From Gammaproteobacteria bacterium (GTDB lineage: Bacteria > Pseudomonadota > Gammaproteobacteria > Chromatiales > Chromatiaceae), in NCBI GenBank assembly GCA_009908845.1, contig JAAAOQ010000017.1:1-35408 (forward strand): DNA of 35,408 nucleotides, in the 5' to 3' direction. Below, in pieces: positions 25,201-33,931 of the stretch (position 1 is its first letter; each line of letters starts with the position of its first letter). The notes beneath the pieces were generated by a model. It did no database searches and had not been told where the DNA came from. It worked only from the letters and a program-made list of their open reading frames with translations. The position numbers were made by a program, and so were the translations under genes.

Positions 25201-25309
25201 GGGCCGGTGCCGGTCTCACGTCCGGCGGCCGCCGTAAATCCGTCCTTGGAGGCTCTGCGATCGCCGTCCGGGCGATCGACGCCGCCGGCCGCGAGCCCGG
25301 CACCGGCCC
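25201..25309 (-). repeat. Structured nif-spacer repeat, copy 3
   Basis: Outer arms GGGCCGGTGCCGG (25201-25213) and CCGGCACCGGCCC (25297-25309) are perfect over 13 bp. A second stem is CCGGCGGC (25222-25229) with GCCGCCGG (25281-25288). The internal hairpin is CGATCGCC (25258-25265) with GGCGATCG (25271-25278). The core AATCCGTCCTTGGAGGCTC (25237-25255) matches copy 1. The element ends 25 bases after the nifD stop and occupies the nifD-nifK spacer. Confidence 0.82.
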
Positions 25310-25334
25310 TTGGGTCTCGTTCAGTGCTAGCCGA

Positions 25335-26819
25335 TCAAGCGCTGGCGGCCACCGGGGCCTCGCCCTCGCCCGCGGCGGGCTTGAGCCAGGGCGCCTGCAT
25401 GCTGTTCCAGCAGGGGTTGTTGATGGTCATGTCCATGTCGCGCGCGAAGATCGCGAAGCCGTCGTAGCCGTGGTAGGGACCCGAGTAGTCCCAGGAGTGC
25501 ATCTGGCGGAAGGGCACACCCATCTTCTGGAAGATGTACTTCTCCTTGATGCCGGAGCCGACCAGGTCGGGCTTGACGCGCTTGGTGAATTCCTCGAACT
25601 CGTAGCCGGTGACGTCATCGTAGAGCAGCGTCGAGTCGGCCATCTCTTTCATCGTGCGGTCGTAGTCATCATTGTGGGCGAACTCGTAGCCGGTGCCGAC
25701 GACCTCCATGCCGAGGTCCTCGTAGGCGCCGACGATGTGGCGCGGGCGCAGGCCGCCGACGTAGAGCATCACCTTCTTGCCTTCCAAGCGCGGGCGGTAC
25801 TTGGCGATCACAGCGTCGTACTCGGCCTGGTATTTGGCGATGACCTTCTCGGCGTTGGCCTGGATGGTCTCGTCGAAGAACTCGGCAATCTTGCGCAGCG
25901 ACTCGGCGATCTTGGTCGGCCCGAACAGGTTGTATTCCATCCACGGCACGCCGTAGCGCTCTTCCATGTGGCGGCTGATGTAGTTCATCGAGCGGTAGCA
26001 GTGGATCAGGTTGAGCTTGACCTTCGGGGTGAGCTCCATCTCCGAGAGGGTGCCGTCACCGGACCACTGGGCGACGACGCGCAGCCCCATCTCCTCGAGC
26101 AGGATGCGCGAGGACCAGGCGTCACCGCCGATGTTGTAGTCGCCGATGATCGCGACGTCGTAAGGTCCGACCTCGAAGCTGTTGTCGTTGTCGCGGTTGT
26201 GCACGACATGGTCGCGGATCGCATCGTTGGCGATGTGATGGCCGAGCGACTGGGAGACGCCGCGGAAGCCTTCGCAGCGGACCGGGATCACCGGCTTGTC
26301 CAGATCCTTGGTCTTCTTCTTGGAGACCGACTCGATGTCGTCGCCGATCAGGCCGATCGGGCACTCGGACTGGACCGTGATGCCCTTCGCGAGCGGGAAT
26401 AGCTGCTCGATCTCATCGACGAGCTTGTCCAGCTTCTTGTCGCCGCCGAAGACGATGTCCTTCTCCTGGAAGTCGGAGGTGAAGTTCATCGTGCCGAAGG
26501 TGTTCACGCCGGTCATGCCGGTGTAGTAGTTGCGACGTCCGGCGCGCGAGTACTGACCGCAGCCGACGGGACCGTGCGAGATATGCACCATGTCCTTGAC
26601 CGGACCCCAGACCACGCCTTTGGAGCCGGCGTAGGCGCAGCCGCGGATGGTCATTACGCCAGGCTGGGACTTGCGGTTGGAGGTGATGCACTTCTTCGAT
26701 TGCTCGACGCTCGGGTCGTTGACGGCCAAGTGCTTGGCCCGGTCCTTCTTTGCCTTCTCGGGGTAAACCTCCAGGACCTCCTGGATGAGGGCTTGGGTCT
26801 CTTCGCGGGTCATTGCCAT
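25335..26819 (-). CDS. nifD: Nitrogenase molybdenum-iron protein alpha chain NifD
   Basis: 494 residues. P-cluster ligands Cys61 (TIRGCAYAG), Cys87 ([10 protein letters not shown]) and Cys153 ([13 protein letters not shown]) match Azotobacter Cys62, 88 and 154 with a one-residue shift. The FeMo-cofactor ligands are the Cys in [12 protein letters not shown] and the His in [17 protein letters not shown]. Together with the NifK features this indicates the molybdenum enzyme rather than the vanadium or iron-only type. ATG 26819 is chosen because AGAGGA lies eight bases upstream and the protein then starts MAMTREET; an upstream ATG at 26858 would add 13 unsupported residues. It lies 184 bases after nifH. 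The C-terminal tail is Ala/Glu-rich. Confidence 0.98.
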   Translation of the reverse strand: MAMTREETQALIQEVLEVYPEKAKKDRAKHLAVNDPSVEQSKKCITSNRKSQPGVMTIRGCAYAGSKGVVWGPVKDMVHISHGPVGCGQYSRAGRRNYYTGMTGVNTFGTMNFTSDFQEKDIVFGGDKKLDKLVDEIEQLFPLAKGITVQSECPIGLIGDDIESVSKKKTKDLDKPVIPVRCEGFRGVSQSLGHHIANDAIRDHVVHNRDNDNSFEVGPYDVAIIGDYNIGGDAWSSRILLEEMGLRVVAQWSGDGTLSEMELTPKVKLNLIHCYRSMNYISRHMEERYGVPWMEYNLFGPTKIAESLRKIAEFFDETIQANAEKVIAKYQAEYDAVIAKYRPRLEGKKVMLYVGGLRPRHIVGAYEDLGMEVVGTGYEFAHNDDYDRTMKEMADSTLLYDDVTGYEFEEFTKRVKPDLVGSGIKEKYIFQKMGVPFRQMHSWDYSGPYHGYDGFAIFARDMDMTINNPCWNSMQAPWLKPAAGEGEAPVAASA

Positions 26820-26872
26820 GTCGGCTTTCCTCTGATCGGCGCCGCTGCTAATCCGCAAGCGCGCGCTCGGTT

Positions 26873-26902
26873 GGGAACGGGAGCGGGAACGGGAACGGGA
26901 TC
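26873..26902. repeat. Hexamer tandem repeat in nifH-nifD spacer
   Basis: Five consecutive six-base units read GGGAAC, GGGAGC, GGGAAC, GGGAAC and GGGATC. They lie between the nifH 3' hairpin and the nifD ribosome site, about 54 bases before the nifD start. In the transcript this is a C-rich, unstructured run. It may be a slippage-prone spacer with no specific function. Confidence 0.6.
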
Positions 26903-26942
26903 GTGTCGACTGTCACGAGGCGCTCGGCCTTGCCGTTTGGCT

Positions 26943-26979
26943 GCTCCCGCTGCGCCCAAGGCACAGCGGGGCAGGGAGC
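26943..26979 (-). repeat. Stem-loop after nifH
   Basis: GCTCCC (26943-26948) pairs with GGGAGC (26974-26979), and CCCGCTG (26946-26952) with CAGCGGG (26964-26970). The two stems share three bases, so they are partly alternative, or combine with a bulge. The structure begins 24 bases past the nifH stop. Hairpins here are known in other nifHDK operons, where they raise nifH message over nifDK. Confidence 0.55.
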
Positions 26980-27003
26980 GGGCATCGGCACTGGGCCTCG
27001 CCC

Positions 27004-28080
<1,077 letters not shown>

Positions 28081-28100
28081 GCTTGCGTACCAACTGCGAC

Positions 28101-28952
28101 ATGCCCCACTCACCCCCCTCTCTTCCGGCAGGCGCGCGCTTGTCGCTGAACCGCTGCAATCTCCCGGCCGTGATCCTTGGCGGGCTTACCTATCAGGCGC
28201 ACCCGGTCGCGCTGGAGATCGATGGCATCCGCGCCTTCCACAAGGACCTGTTCGAGCTATTGGCGCCGATCGACGACGCGCGCGAGCGGGCCGAGCGCTT
28301 CGTCGATTACATCGCCGCCCACTTCTGCTTGGACGACCTCGAAGCGGCCGGCCTGTCACCGGAGCGGGTCAAGAAGTATCGGCGCAACGCCAACTATCTC
28401 CGGATGGTGCGCGGTTGGTCCTTCGACGCCGACGGGCGCGAGGGCGCCGTGCTCAAGCACTGGGTCGAGACCCGGTTCGGGCTGCTCGCCCGCTACCATG
28501 CCGGTGCGCTCGATGACAGCGACGGGGATGCCTACCACCACTACCTGGCCCAGGGCGCGAAGGGGCTCTATGCGACCAATGCGCTCGAGGCCCAGCTCGA
28601 TCTGCTCTATACCTATTGTCAGTACGAGCTGGCCCGCCAGCATCCGAACCGGACCCATCTGACGCTCTACCGCGGCATCAACCGGATCGGCGAGCATGAT
28701 CTGTTCGACGATCTCGAAGGCGTTTCGACCAGCCCGTTCAACGGCTACCCGCGGCGGGTGCTGCTGAACAACCTCAACAGCTTCACGAGCGATCGCGAGC
28801 GGGCCTGTGAGTTCGGCGATTACATCCTCGAGACCCGCATCCCGCTGCCGAAGGTCTTTTTCTACAACAGCCTGCTGCCGGGGATGCTCAAGGGCGAGGA
28901 CGAGTGGGTCGTGATCGGCGGGGTGTACGAGGTGACGATCAGTTGTTTGTGA
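28101..28952 (+). CDS. draT: Dinitrogenase reductase ADP-ribosyltransferase DraT
   Basis: 283 residues. It transfers ADP-ribose from NAD+ to Arg101 of NifH and so switches nitrogenase off when ammonium appears or energy fails. Family signatures are NLPAVILGGLTYQAHPVALEIDGI near the start and HLTLYRGINRIGEHD (the ART Arg). Further on are FDDLEGVSTSPFNGYPRR, NLNSFTSDRERACEFGDYI and LKGEDEWVVIGGVYEV, where the E-x-E supplies the catalytic Glu. The length fits known DraT proteins. ATG 28101 leaves the NifA site free; GTG 28068 would add 11 residues. It is divergent from nifH. The usual partner draG (glycohydrolase) is not in the window. Confidence 0.95.
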   Translation: MPHSPPSLPAGARLSLNRCNLPAVILGGLTYQAHPVALEIDGIRAFHKDLFELLAPIDDARERAERFVDYIAAHFCLDDLEAAGLSPERVKKYRRNANYLRMVRGWSFDADGREGAVLKHWVETRFGLLARYHAGALDDSDGDAYHHYLAQGAKGLYATNALEAQLDLLYTYCQYELARQHPNRTHLTLYRGINRIGEHDLFDDLEGVSTSPFNGYPRRVLLNNLNSFTSDRERACEFGDYILETRIPLPKVFFYNSLLPGMLKGEDEWVVIGGVYEVTISCL

Positions 28953-29084
28953 GACATCGCCCGGGTCGATGCGCGCGTTGACTCGCATCGGATCGATCGC
29001 CATGAGGTACGAGCGTTCCCTTCTGATCCGATCCGGCTAGCGGTCCCCAGGCTGTGCGATCAGCGCCTCGAGCAGGGTTTGCGC

Positions 29085-29258
29085 GTGCCGGTGGTTGAGC
29101 TGCAGATCAGGGAGATGGACGCCCGCCTTCAGGAACGCATCAGTCAGTTGGAGGTCAGCTTGCATCAGGCCCTGGCCGCACAAACCCGGTGGCTGATCGG
29201 GGGCTTGGCCATCCTCGGCGTAGTGCTGAAGCTGGCGGACTTGATGATCGGGACCTAA
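29085..29258 (+). pseudogene. Small coiled-coil plus membrane-anchor protein, probable remnant
   Basis: 57 codons from GTG 29085 to TAA. Residues 4-35 read like a charged coiled coil (VELQIREMDARLQERISQLEV) followed by a single membrane helix (WLIGGLAILGVVLKLADLMIG). This layout is common at the C-terminus of small DUF1640-like proteins in purple bacteria, which are usually longer at the N-terminus. The frame remains open upstream for at least 30 codons with no good start or ribosome site, so this may be the tail of a decayed gene. No function can be assigned. Confidence 0.35.
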
Positions 29259-29317
29259 GAGGAAGCCGGCCGAGAGGCCGCGATACGGTCCCGTGGATGG
29301 CACCAGTGTGGATCGAG

Positions 29318-29881
29318 TCAAGGCGTCTTGAAGAACGCGATCACGTACATCGGTGGAAGATTCCAGAGACAGTAGTCGGACGCATGGCGAGGGAACATCG
29401 CCGCATGATCGCGTAGCTCCGGCGTGACCTGGTAGATCACGAACGCGGTATGCGGCTCCGGTTTGAGTGCTGCGTAGATCGATTCGATCAGGGGTTTCTT
29501 CTTGTCGGCAGGCAGGATGCTGAATGGGATCCCGGAGAGCACATAGTCGCAGTGCTCCCAGCCTCGCTTCTGCATCTCAGCGGCGAGTTCATTCGCTTCA
29601 CCCTGCACGACCTCGACGCGCTCATCGTCTGCGAAGGCGGCCTTGAGGTGGGCCGCGAGATCGCTGTCGATCTCGATGAGCAGGAGCTTTGATCCTGCCG
29701 GCAGACGTTCTAGCAGGGCGCGGGTGTGGACGCCTTCGCCCGGGCCGAGCTCGATGATTCGGCGGGGCTCGGAGAAATCGAATTGGCGCGCGACGCGTTC
29801 GACGAGCATCGGAAAGCTCGGAATCACGGATGCGACCTGGTGTGGTCGTTTGAAGAAGCTCTTCAGGAAAAGCAGACTCAT
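29318..29881 (-). CDS. SAM-dependent methyltransferase, PmtA-like
   Basis: 187 residues. Class I methyltransferase fold: motif I is IIELGPGEGVHTRALLE (about 41-57), followed by LLLIEIDSDLAAHL with the acidic residues that bind the SAM ribose, then VEVVQGEA and YVLSGIPFSILP. The N-terminus (FFKRPHQVASVIPSFPMLV) and the SGIPFS motif resemble phospholipid N-methyltransferases of the PmtA group, which methylate phosphatidylethanolamine, and also the rRNA adenine dimethylase superfamily. I favour a lipid methyltransferase but substrate is not certain. There is no membrane segment. ATG 29881 has a weak AAGAG upstream. It is flanked by unrelated genes and is probably transcribed alone. Confidence 0.8.
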   Translation of the reverse strand: MSLLFLKSFFKRPHQVASVIPSFPMLVERVARQFDFSEPRRIIELGPGEGVHTRALLERLPAGSKLLLIEIDSDLAAHLKAAFADDERVEVVQGEANELAAEMQKRGWEHCDYVLSGIPFSILPADKKKPLIESIYAALKPEPHTAFVIYQVTPELRDHAAMFPRHASDYCLWNLPPMYVIAFFKTP

Positions 29882-29965
29882 CGCTCTTGGGCTTAACGGA
29901 TTGCACTCAGTGACTGTCCAGACATGAACTCCCGACCTAGGAGCGACCGGTTGCGGTCGGGTTCC

Positions 29966-31129
29966 TCAACGGCGGCTCGTATCGCGCGATAGGTCGACGA
30001 CCGGGACCTTCAGGGGCGAGCGTGGTCTGAACGGCGGTTGTTGCGGTCGCTGTCGAAAGGGGTCGGCGAGCTGGTCGGCGAGCCACAGGCCGAGCAGGGC
30101 GAGCGGAAGCGGTGCCAGGAGCCAGACCGGAACCGGGAGCTGAAGGAGCATCGGGCCACCGAGCAGCGGCAGCGCATAGGTCCAGACCCTGCCGAGCAGC
30201 AGATTGACTAGTTGCGTCAGCGCGATGATCAGCAGTACGGCAAGCGCTGAGATCAGCGGTCGGCTCCAGTCGCCCCGCTGGATGCCGGCGAGGCTGGAAG
30301 GCTGCCTGCGCAGGATCTGGGTGCCCAGTGCGAGCATTACCGGTGCGGCGATCATCAGCCAGTACAGCGCATCGGGCCAGACCGGGTAAGCGCCGAGGCC
30401 GATGCCGGCGAGTCCGATCAGCAACCACCCGTCGGCTGGAGCGGCGGTGCCGGGGTCGCTCGCGATGCGCAGGCCTCGGTTGGTTGCAGCGAGCAACGAT
30501 GGGAAGGAGGCCAGCCATTGGCGTAGGCTCAGCAGTGCGGGGAGCAGCGTTGCATAATCGAGCGACTTGCCGAGGGCGAACGGGACGGCCTCCTCGGCAT
30601 TGGGATAGCGCCAGAGCCCGACGAAGAGGTTGAGCCAATAGAAGAACAGCCAGCCCGCGGTCAGGCTGAGCGGGAACAGCAGCAGGAAATAGCCGCGCCG
30701 CTGGCTCAGTAGGCTGCTGCCGGTGCGCCGCTCGGTATCGGCGTTGAACACGAGAAGCAGTGCGAGCGTGAAGAGCCCGACCGCGGCATTGCCGGCCCCA
30801 CCATCGATTGCGATGATCATTGCGAGCAGGCAAAGCGGGGCGAGCCAGACGAATCTCGGCCAGGAACCCCGTCGGATGCTGCGATAAGCCGGACCGGGCC
30901 CCGGTTGACGGGGCCGGCTGAGCCAAACCAGCGCGATCAGCGCCAGCAGGCTCAGGCCGTACACAGACAAGGTGAAGGCCCAATCAGCCGGGGCAGCGTC
31001 GAAACCGCGCGCCTGGAGTGGAAACCGCAGCAGGTCTCCGACTGGCTGACCGCTGGCAACCGCTCCAGCCAGCGGGATCAGGGCGGTCGGCAGATAGACC
31101 GCAATCAGTGCCAGCAGGGGCCGCGCCAT
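29966..31129 (-). CDS. Polytopic membrane protein of unknown function
   Basis: 387 residues, with roughly ten hydrophobic segments spread from residue 4 to about 365 and a positively charged, Pro/Arg-rich cytoplasmic tail (about 360-387). Recognisable stretches are AGWLFFYWLNLFVGLWRYPNAEEAVPFALGKSLDYATLLPALL and YPVWPDALYWLMIAAPVMLALG, with conserved-looking Trp and aromatic residues but no catalytic motif. I do not recognise the family. It lies downstream of ccmI on the same strand (78 bases between), so it may be transcribed with the ccm genes, but nothing shows a role in cytochrome maturation. ATG 31129 follows a GAGCG-type site. Confidence 0.75.
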   Translation of the reverse strand: MARPLLALIAVYLPTALIPLAGAVASGQPVGDLLRFPLQARGFDAAPADWAFTLSVYGLSLLALIALVWLSRPRQPGPGPAYRSIRRGSWPRFVWLAPLCLLAMIIAIDGGAGNAAVGLFTLALLLVFNADTERRTGSSLLSQRRGYFLLLFPLSLTAGWLFFYWLNLFVGLWRYPNAEEAVPFALGKSLDYATLLPALLSLRQWLASFPSLLAATNRGLRIASDPGTAAPADGWLLIGLAGIGLGAYPVWPDALYWLMIAAPVMLALGTQILRRQPSSLAGIQRGDWSRPLISALAVLLIIALTQLVNLLLGRVWTYALPLLGGPMLLQLPVPVWLLAPLPLALLGLWLADQLADPFRQRPQQPPFRPRSPLKVPVVDLSRDTSRR

Positions 31130-31207
31130 AATTCGCTCGCTGCCCTGTCCTCAGCGGACGATCTCAAGGCGCCGCAGGCAGCTTGACATGCTGCGCTCCA
31201 ACGCAGC

Positions 31208-32737
31208 CTAGCGCCGGACGCGATCGATGAGGATACGGATTGTTTCATCGCTCGCGTTCGAGACCGGACCGATCTCGCCCTCGAGGTCGCCGGGGCGCGG
31301 CATCGCCTGACCACTCGGCGAGACACGGGCGCCGACGATCACCTGCGGAAAGTTCGACAGCTGCATCGCCGGCATCATCGCCATGCTGTCATCGAGCTGG
31401 ACCGCGACCGGCAGCTGCCCGAGCGTCGTCCGCTGCACGGCCAAGGGCATCGGGGGGCCGGAGGCGGCGCGGGCGAAGATGAAGACGGTGGTGTTGGGCG
31501 GATAACGGCCGGCGAGCGCCGGATCGAGCTCGGCACGGACCTGGAGCCCGCTGCCGTCGGCTGCGCTCGTCGAGCCCTGTCCCTGTGTCTGGCCCGCCGA
31601 CGCGGACTCCGCCTCCGCCGATGGTGCCTCGGCGGGGCGTTCGGCCGCTGCCGGATCGGCCGCCTGGCCGCCGCCGGGCGTTGTTGCCTCGGCCGCTGTT
31701 GTCGGCTCAGGTCTCTGCTCAGGAGTCGGGTCCGCATCTGGCTTGCCGGATGCCTCGGCGGCGGCCGAGCTGTCCTTGGTATCGGCCTGCGCGAGCTGTC
31801 GCGCCTCGGGCGGTACCCCGGCTCGTTGCTCGGCCTCCTCGATCAGCGAGCGCAGCTCGGCTGCCTCCTCGGTGGACGGGTCCGTCGCCTCCAATAGACG
31901 TTGCCACGTCGTCGCTGCGCTGCGGAACTGACCGCGCTGGAAGGCGACCATCGCTGCGAGCCACCGCGCGGTCGTGTTCTCGGGGTCGAGCTCCAGGGCC
32001 TCGGAGATCAGCTCGGCTGGCCGGCCCTCGAGCTGGTTGTCGTTGTTGGTCGCGATCGACTCGGCGTAGGCGAGCACGACCATCGGGTCTTCAGGATTGA
32101 GCTCGTACGCCTTTTCCAGGGCCTCCTGGGCGCCTTTGCGATTGCCGGTCGCGAAGTAGGTCCGGCCAAGCATCATCCAGCCCTCGGCGTCGTCAGGCTG
32201 TTGCTCAAGACGCTGCTCAAGGCGGGCAACGAGCTCTTCGAGCGGCGGCAGCTCGCTGTTGCTGCCGCGCTGGGCCGGACCGCTGCCGGCGGCGGCGATG
32301 CGCTCCAGCTCTGGGATGATCGACTGATTCCCGATCAGGGCATAGAGCGCCCAGGCGCTCAGTGGGATCACGAACAGCAGCGCAAGCGCGGTTAGGCGCG
32401 GGCCCGGCAGGCGACCTGCGAGCGACGTCGAATCCTGCCCGGCAGCGCCGGTGGTGAGCGGATCGCGATCGCCGAGATCGTTCAGCAGTTCGCGCTCGAG
32501 GTCACGGCGAGCCGATTCGTAGCCGGTCTGATCGAGTTTTCCAGACGCAAGATCGGCATCGAGCTCGGCCAGCTGCTGCTTGAACAGCGCGAGGTTCATC
32601 TGCGCCTGATCGGCGTCGGATTCATCCGTATCGGAGCGGTCGTCGGTGGGTTGCCTCAGTGCTTGCAGGAGGGGGGCGACGACGAAGAGGACCGCCAGGC
32701 CAGCGAGCCCGGCGGCGAGAATCCAGAAGGTGGTCAT
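31208..32737 (-). CDS. ccmI: Cytochrome c maturation protein CcmI
   Basis: 509 residues. N-terminal membrane helix (4-26), a coiled cytoplasmic loop (about 45-95: NLALFKQQLAELDADL, the CcmI hallmark), and a second helix (about 113-135). Periplasmic tetratricopeptide repeats follow (about 165-290: WMMLGRTYFATGNRKGAQEA). After an Ala/Pro/Glu-rich low-complexity linker (about 305-390) comes the C-terminal domain (LQVRAELDPALAGRYPPNTT, VFIFARAA, MPLAV). CcmI holds apocytochrome c for heme ligation by CcmF/CcmH. It starts 12 bases after ccmH, in the standard ccmFGHI order. The linker is longer and more repetitive than needed to join the domains and probably varies between relatives. Confidence 0.95.
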   Translation of the reverse strand: MTTFWILAAGLAGLAVLFVVAPLLQALRQPTDDRSDTDESDADQAQMNLALFKQQLAELDADLASGKLDQTGYESARRDLERELLNDLGDRDPLTTGAAGQDSTSLAGRLPGPRLTALALLFVIPLSAWALYALIGNQSIIPELERIAAAGSGPAQRGSNSELPPLEELVARLEQRLEQQPDDAEGWMMLGRTYFATGNRKGAQEALEKAYELNPEDPMVVLAYAESIATNNDNQLEGRPAELISEALELDPENTTARWLAAMVAFQRGQFRSAATTWQRLLEATDPSTEEAAELRSLIEEAEQRAGVPPEARQLAQADTKDSSAAAEASGKPDADPTPEQRPEPTTAAEATTPGGGQAADPAAAERPAEAPSAEAESASAGQTQGQGSTSAADGSGLQVRAELDPALAGRYPPNTTVFIFARAASGPPMPLAVQRTTLGQLPVAVQLDDSMAMMPAMQLSNFPQVIVGARVSPSGQAMPRPGDLEGEIGPVSNASDETIRILIDRVRR

Positions 32738-32749
32738 AGGGACAGCGTG

Positions 32750-33271
32750 TCAGGAGTCGGAGGGCCGGTCGCGATCGGCGGTTTGATCGGCGTTGAGGAG
32801 CTCATCGATGCGGGCACGGTCGGCATCGGTGACGGGCTGATCGGGGGTCGTCTTCTTGCTCAACAGGGTGCGAATCACGACGACGGCCCCGATCCCGATC
32901 AGCACGAAGGGGCCGAACCAGAGCAGGTAGGTCGAGGGCTTGAGGGGCGGATCGTAGAGCACGAAGTCGCCGTAGCGCGCGACCAGGAAGTCGAGGATCT
33001 CATCCTCGGACTGACCGGCGCGCATCATCTCGTAGACCTCGTTGCGCAGGTCCTGCGCGAGCTCGGCCTGCGATCCAGCCAGGGATTCGTTCTGGCAGAC
33101 CAGGCAGCGCAGCTTGCCGATCAGGTCGCGGAACTGCTCTTGCTGGGCCGGGCTATCGAACTCGAATTCCTCGAGCGTGTAGGCAGCAGCGACGCCGCCG
33201 AAGAGCAGGCCGGATAACAGACTGGCCAGCAGCAGGGCGGTGGGCAGGAGCGGATGGGTCGGTCGGATCAT
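32750..33271 (-). CDS. ccmH: Cytochrome c maturation protein CcmH
   Basis: 173 residues. A signal peptide or anchor (about 8-30) ends near VAAAYTL. The thiol motif LRCLVCQNES (Cys56, Cys59) faces the periplasm and reduces apocytochrome CXXCH cysteines. The three-helix domain continues with SEDEILDFLVARYGDFVLYDPP. A C-terminal membrane helix (about 120-140: YLLWFGPFVLIGIGAVVVI) precedes a short acidic tail. It corresponds to the short CcmH/CcmL form, with CcmI separate. ATG 33271 lies inside the end of ccmG and has AAGG six bases upstream; the ATG three bases earlier is too close to that site. The overlap implies coupled translation with ccmG. Confidence 0.95.
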   Translation of the reverse strand: MIRPTHPLLPTALLLASLLSGLLFGGVAAAYTLEEFEFDSPAQQEQFRDLIGKLRCLVCQNESLAGSQAELAQDLRNEVYEMMRAGQSEDEILDFLVARYGDFVLYDPPLKPSTYLLWFGPFVLIGIGAVVVIRTLLSKKTTPDQPVTDADRARIDELLNADQTADRDRPSDS

Positions 33272-33273
33272 CA

Positions 33274-33813
33274 TCAGCCTTCGGCCTTGAGCTGTGCGAT
33301 CAGGGGCTGCAGGGTTTCTTCCCAGACCTTGCGGTCGACGGGCCCGATGTGCTTGTAGCGGATGATCCCCTGCTGATCGACGACGAAGGTCTCCGGCGCC
33401 CCATAGACGCCCCATTCGATACCGACATCATTGTCGGGGTCATAGCCGATGCGGTCATAAGGATTGCCGGTCATCCGGAGCACGCTGAGCGCATCCTGCG
33501 CATCGTCCTTCCAATTCAGGCCGACGATCTGAAAGTCCGGATTCTCGGACAGCACCATCAGCGCCTGATGTTCCTGCCGGCACGAGCTGCACCAGGAGGC
33601 CCAGACATTGACCAGCGAGATCTGGCCGCGCAGGTCATCGTCGACGAGGGTGCGGCCGATATCGGTCAGCTCCGGCAGGCTGAACTCGGGGATCGGCTTG
33701 CCGATCAGCGGCGAGGGGACCTTGCGCGGGTCCTTGCCGAGGCCGATGACCAGGAGGATCACCAAGGCCCCGAAGATGATCAGCGGAATCAGAAAACGCC
33801 AGGATTTCGCCAT
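33274..33813 (-). CDS. ccmG: Thioredoxin-like cytochrome c maturation protein CcmG/DsbE
   Basis: 179 residues. An N-terminal membrane anchor (about 6-26) leaves a periplasmic thioredoxin fold. The active site is WASWCSSCRQEH (Cys75, Cys78) and the cis-Pro loop is YGAPETFVVD. The family insertion GLNWKDDAQDAL and the GxxxxPxPEFSLPEL segment before the fold are typical of CcmG. It passes reducing equivalents to CcmH and apocytochrome. ATG 33813 begins MAKSWRFLIPL; the ribosome site is weak. The frame is open upstream to 34023 across the end of ccmF, with a repetitive Pro/Glu/Thr sequence that I judge untranslated. A 12-bp hairpin separates it from ccmF. Confidence 0.94.
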   Translation of the reverse strand: MAKSWRFLIPLIIFGALVILLVIGLGKDPRKVPSPLIGKPIPEFSLPELTDIGRTLVDDDLRGQISLVNVWASWCSSCRQEHQALMVLSENPDFQIVGLNWKDDAQDALSVLRMTGNPYDRIGYDPDNDVGIEWGVYGAPETFVVDQQGIIRYKHIGPVDRKVWEETLQPLIAQLKAEG

Positions 33814-33849
33814 CGTAGTGTGACTCGTGAGGGTTCCGTCGTTGCAGGC

Positions 33850-33877
33850 GCGCCGGCGCGACCCGTCGCGCCGGCGC
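33850..33877 (-). repeat. 12-bp perfect hairpin between ccmF and ccmG
   Basis: GCGCCGGCGCGA (33850-33861) and TCGCGCCGGCGC (33866-33877) are perfectly complementary with a 4-base loop (CCCG). It lies 54 bases past the ccmF stop and 36 before ccmG. No T-run follows, so it may be an attenuator or a message stabiliser inside the operon. Confidence 0.6.
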
Positions 33878-33931
33878 TCGTCCAGTTCTGGTTCGTTCGT
33901 TTCGGGCGCGGCCGTTTCAGGCCCGTCTGTC

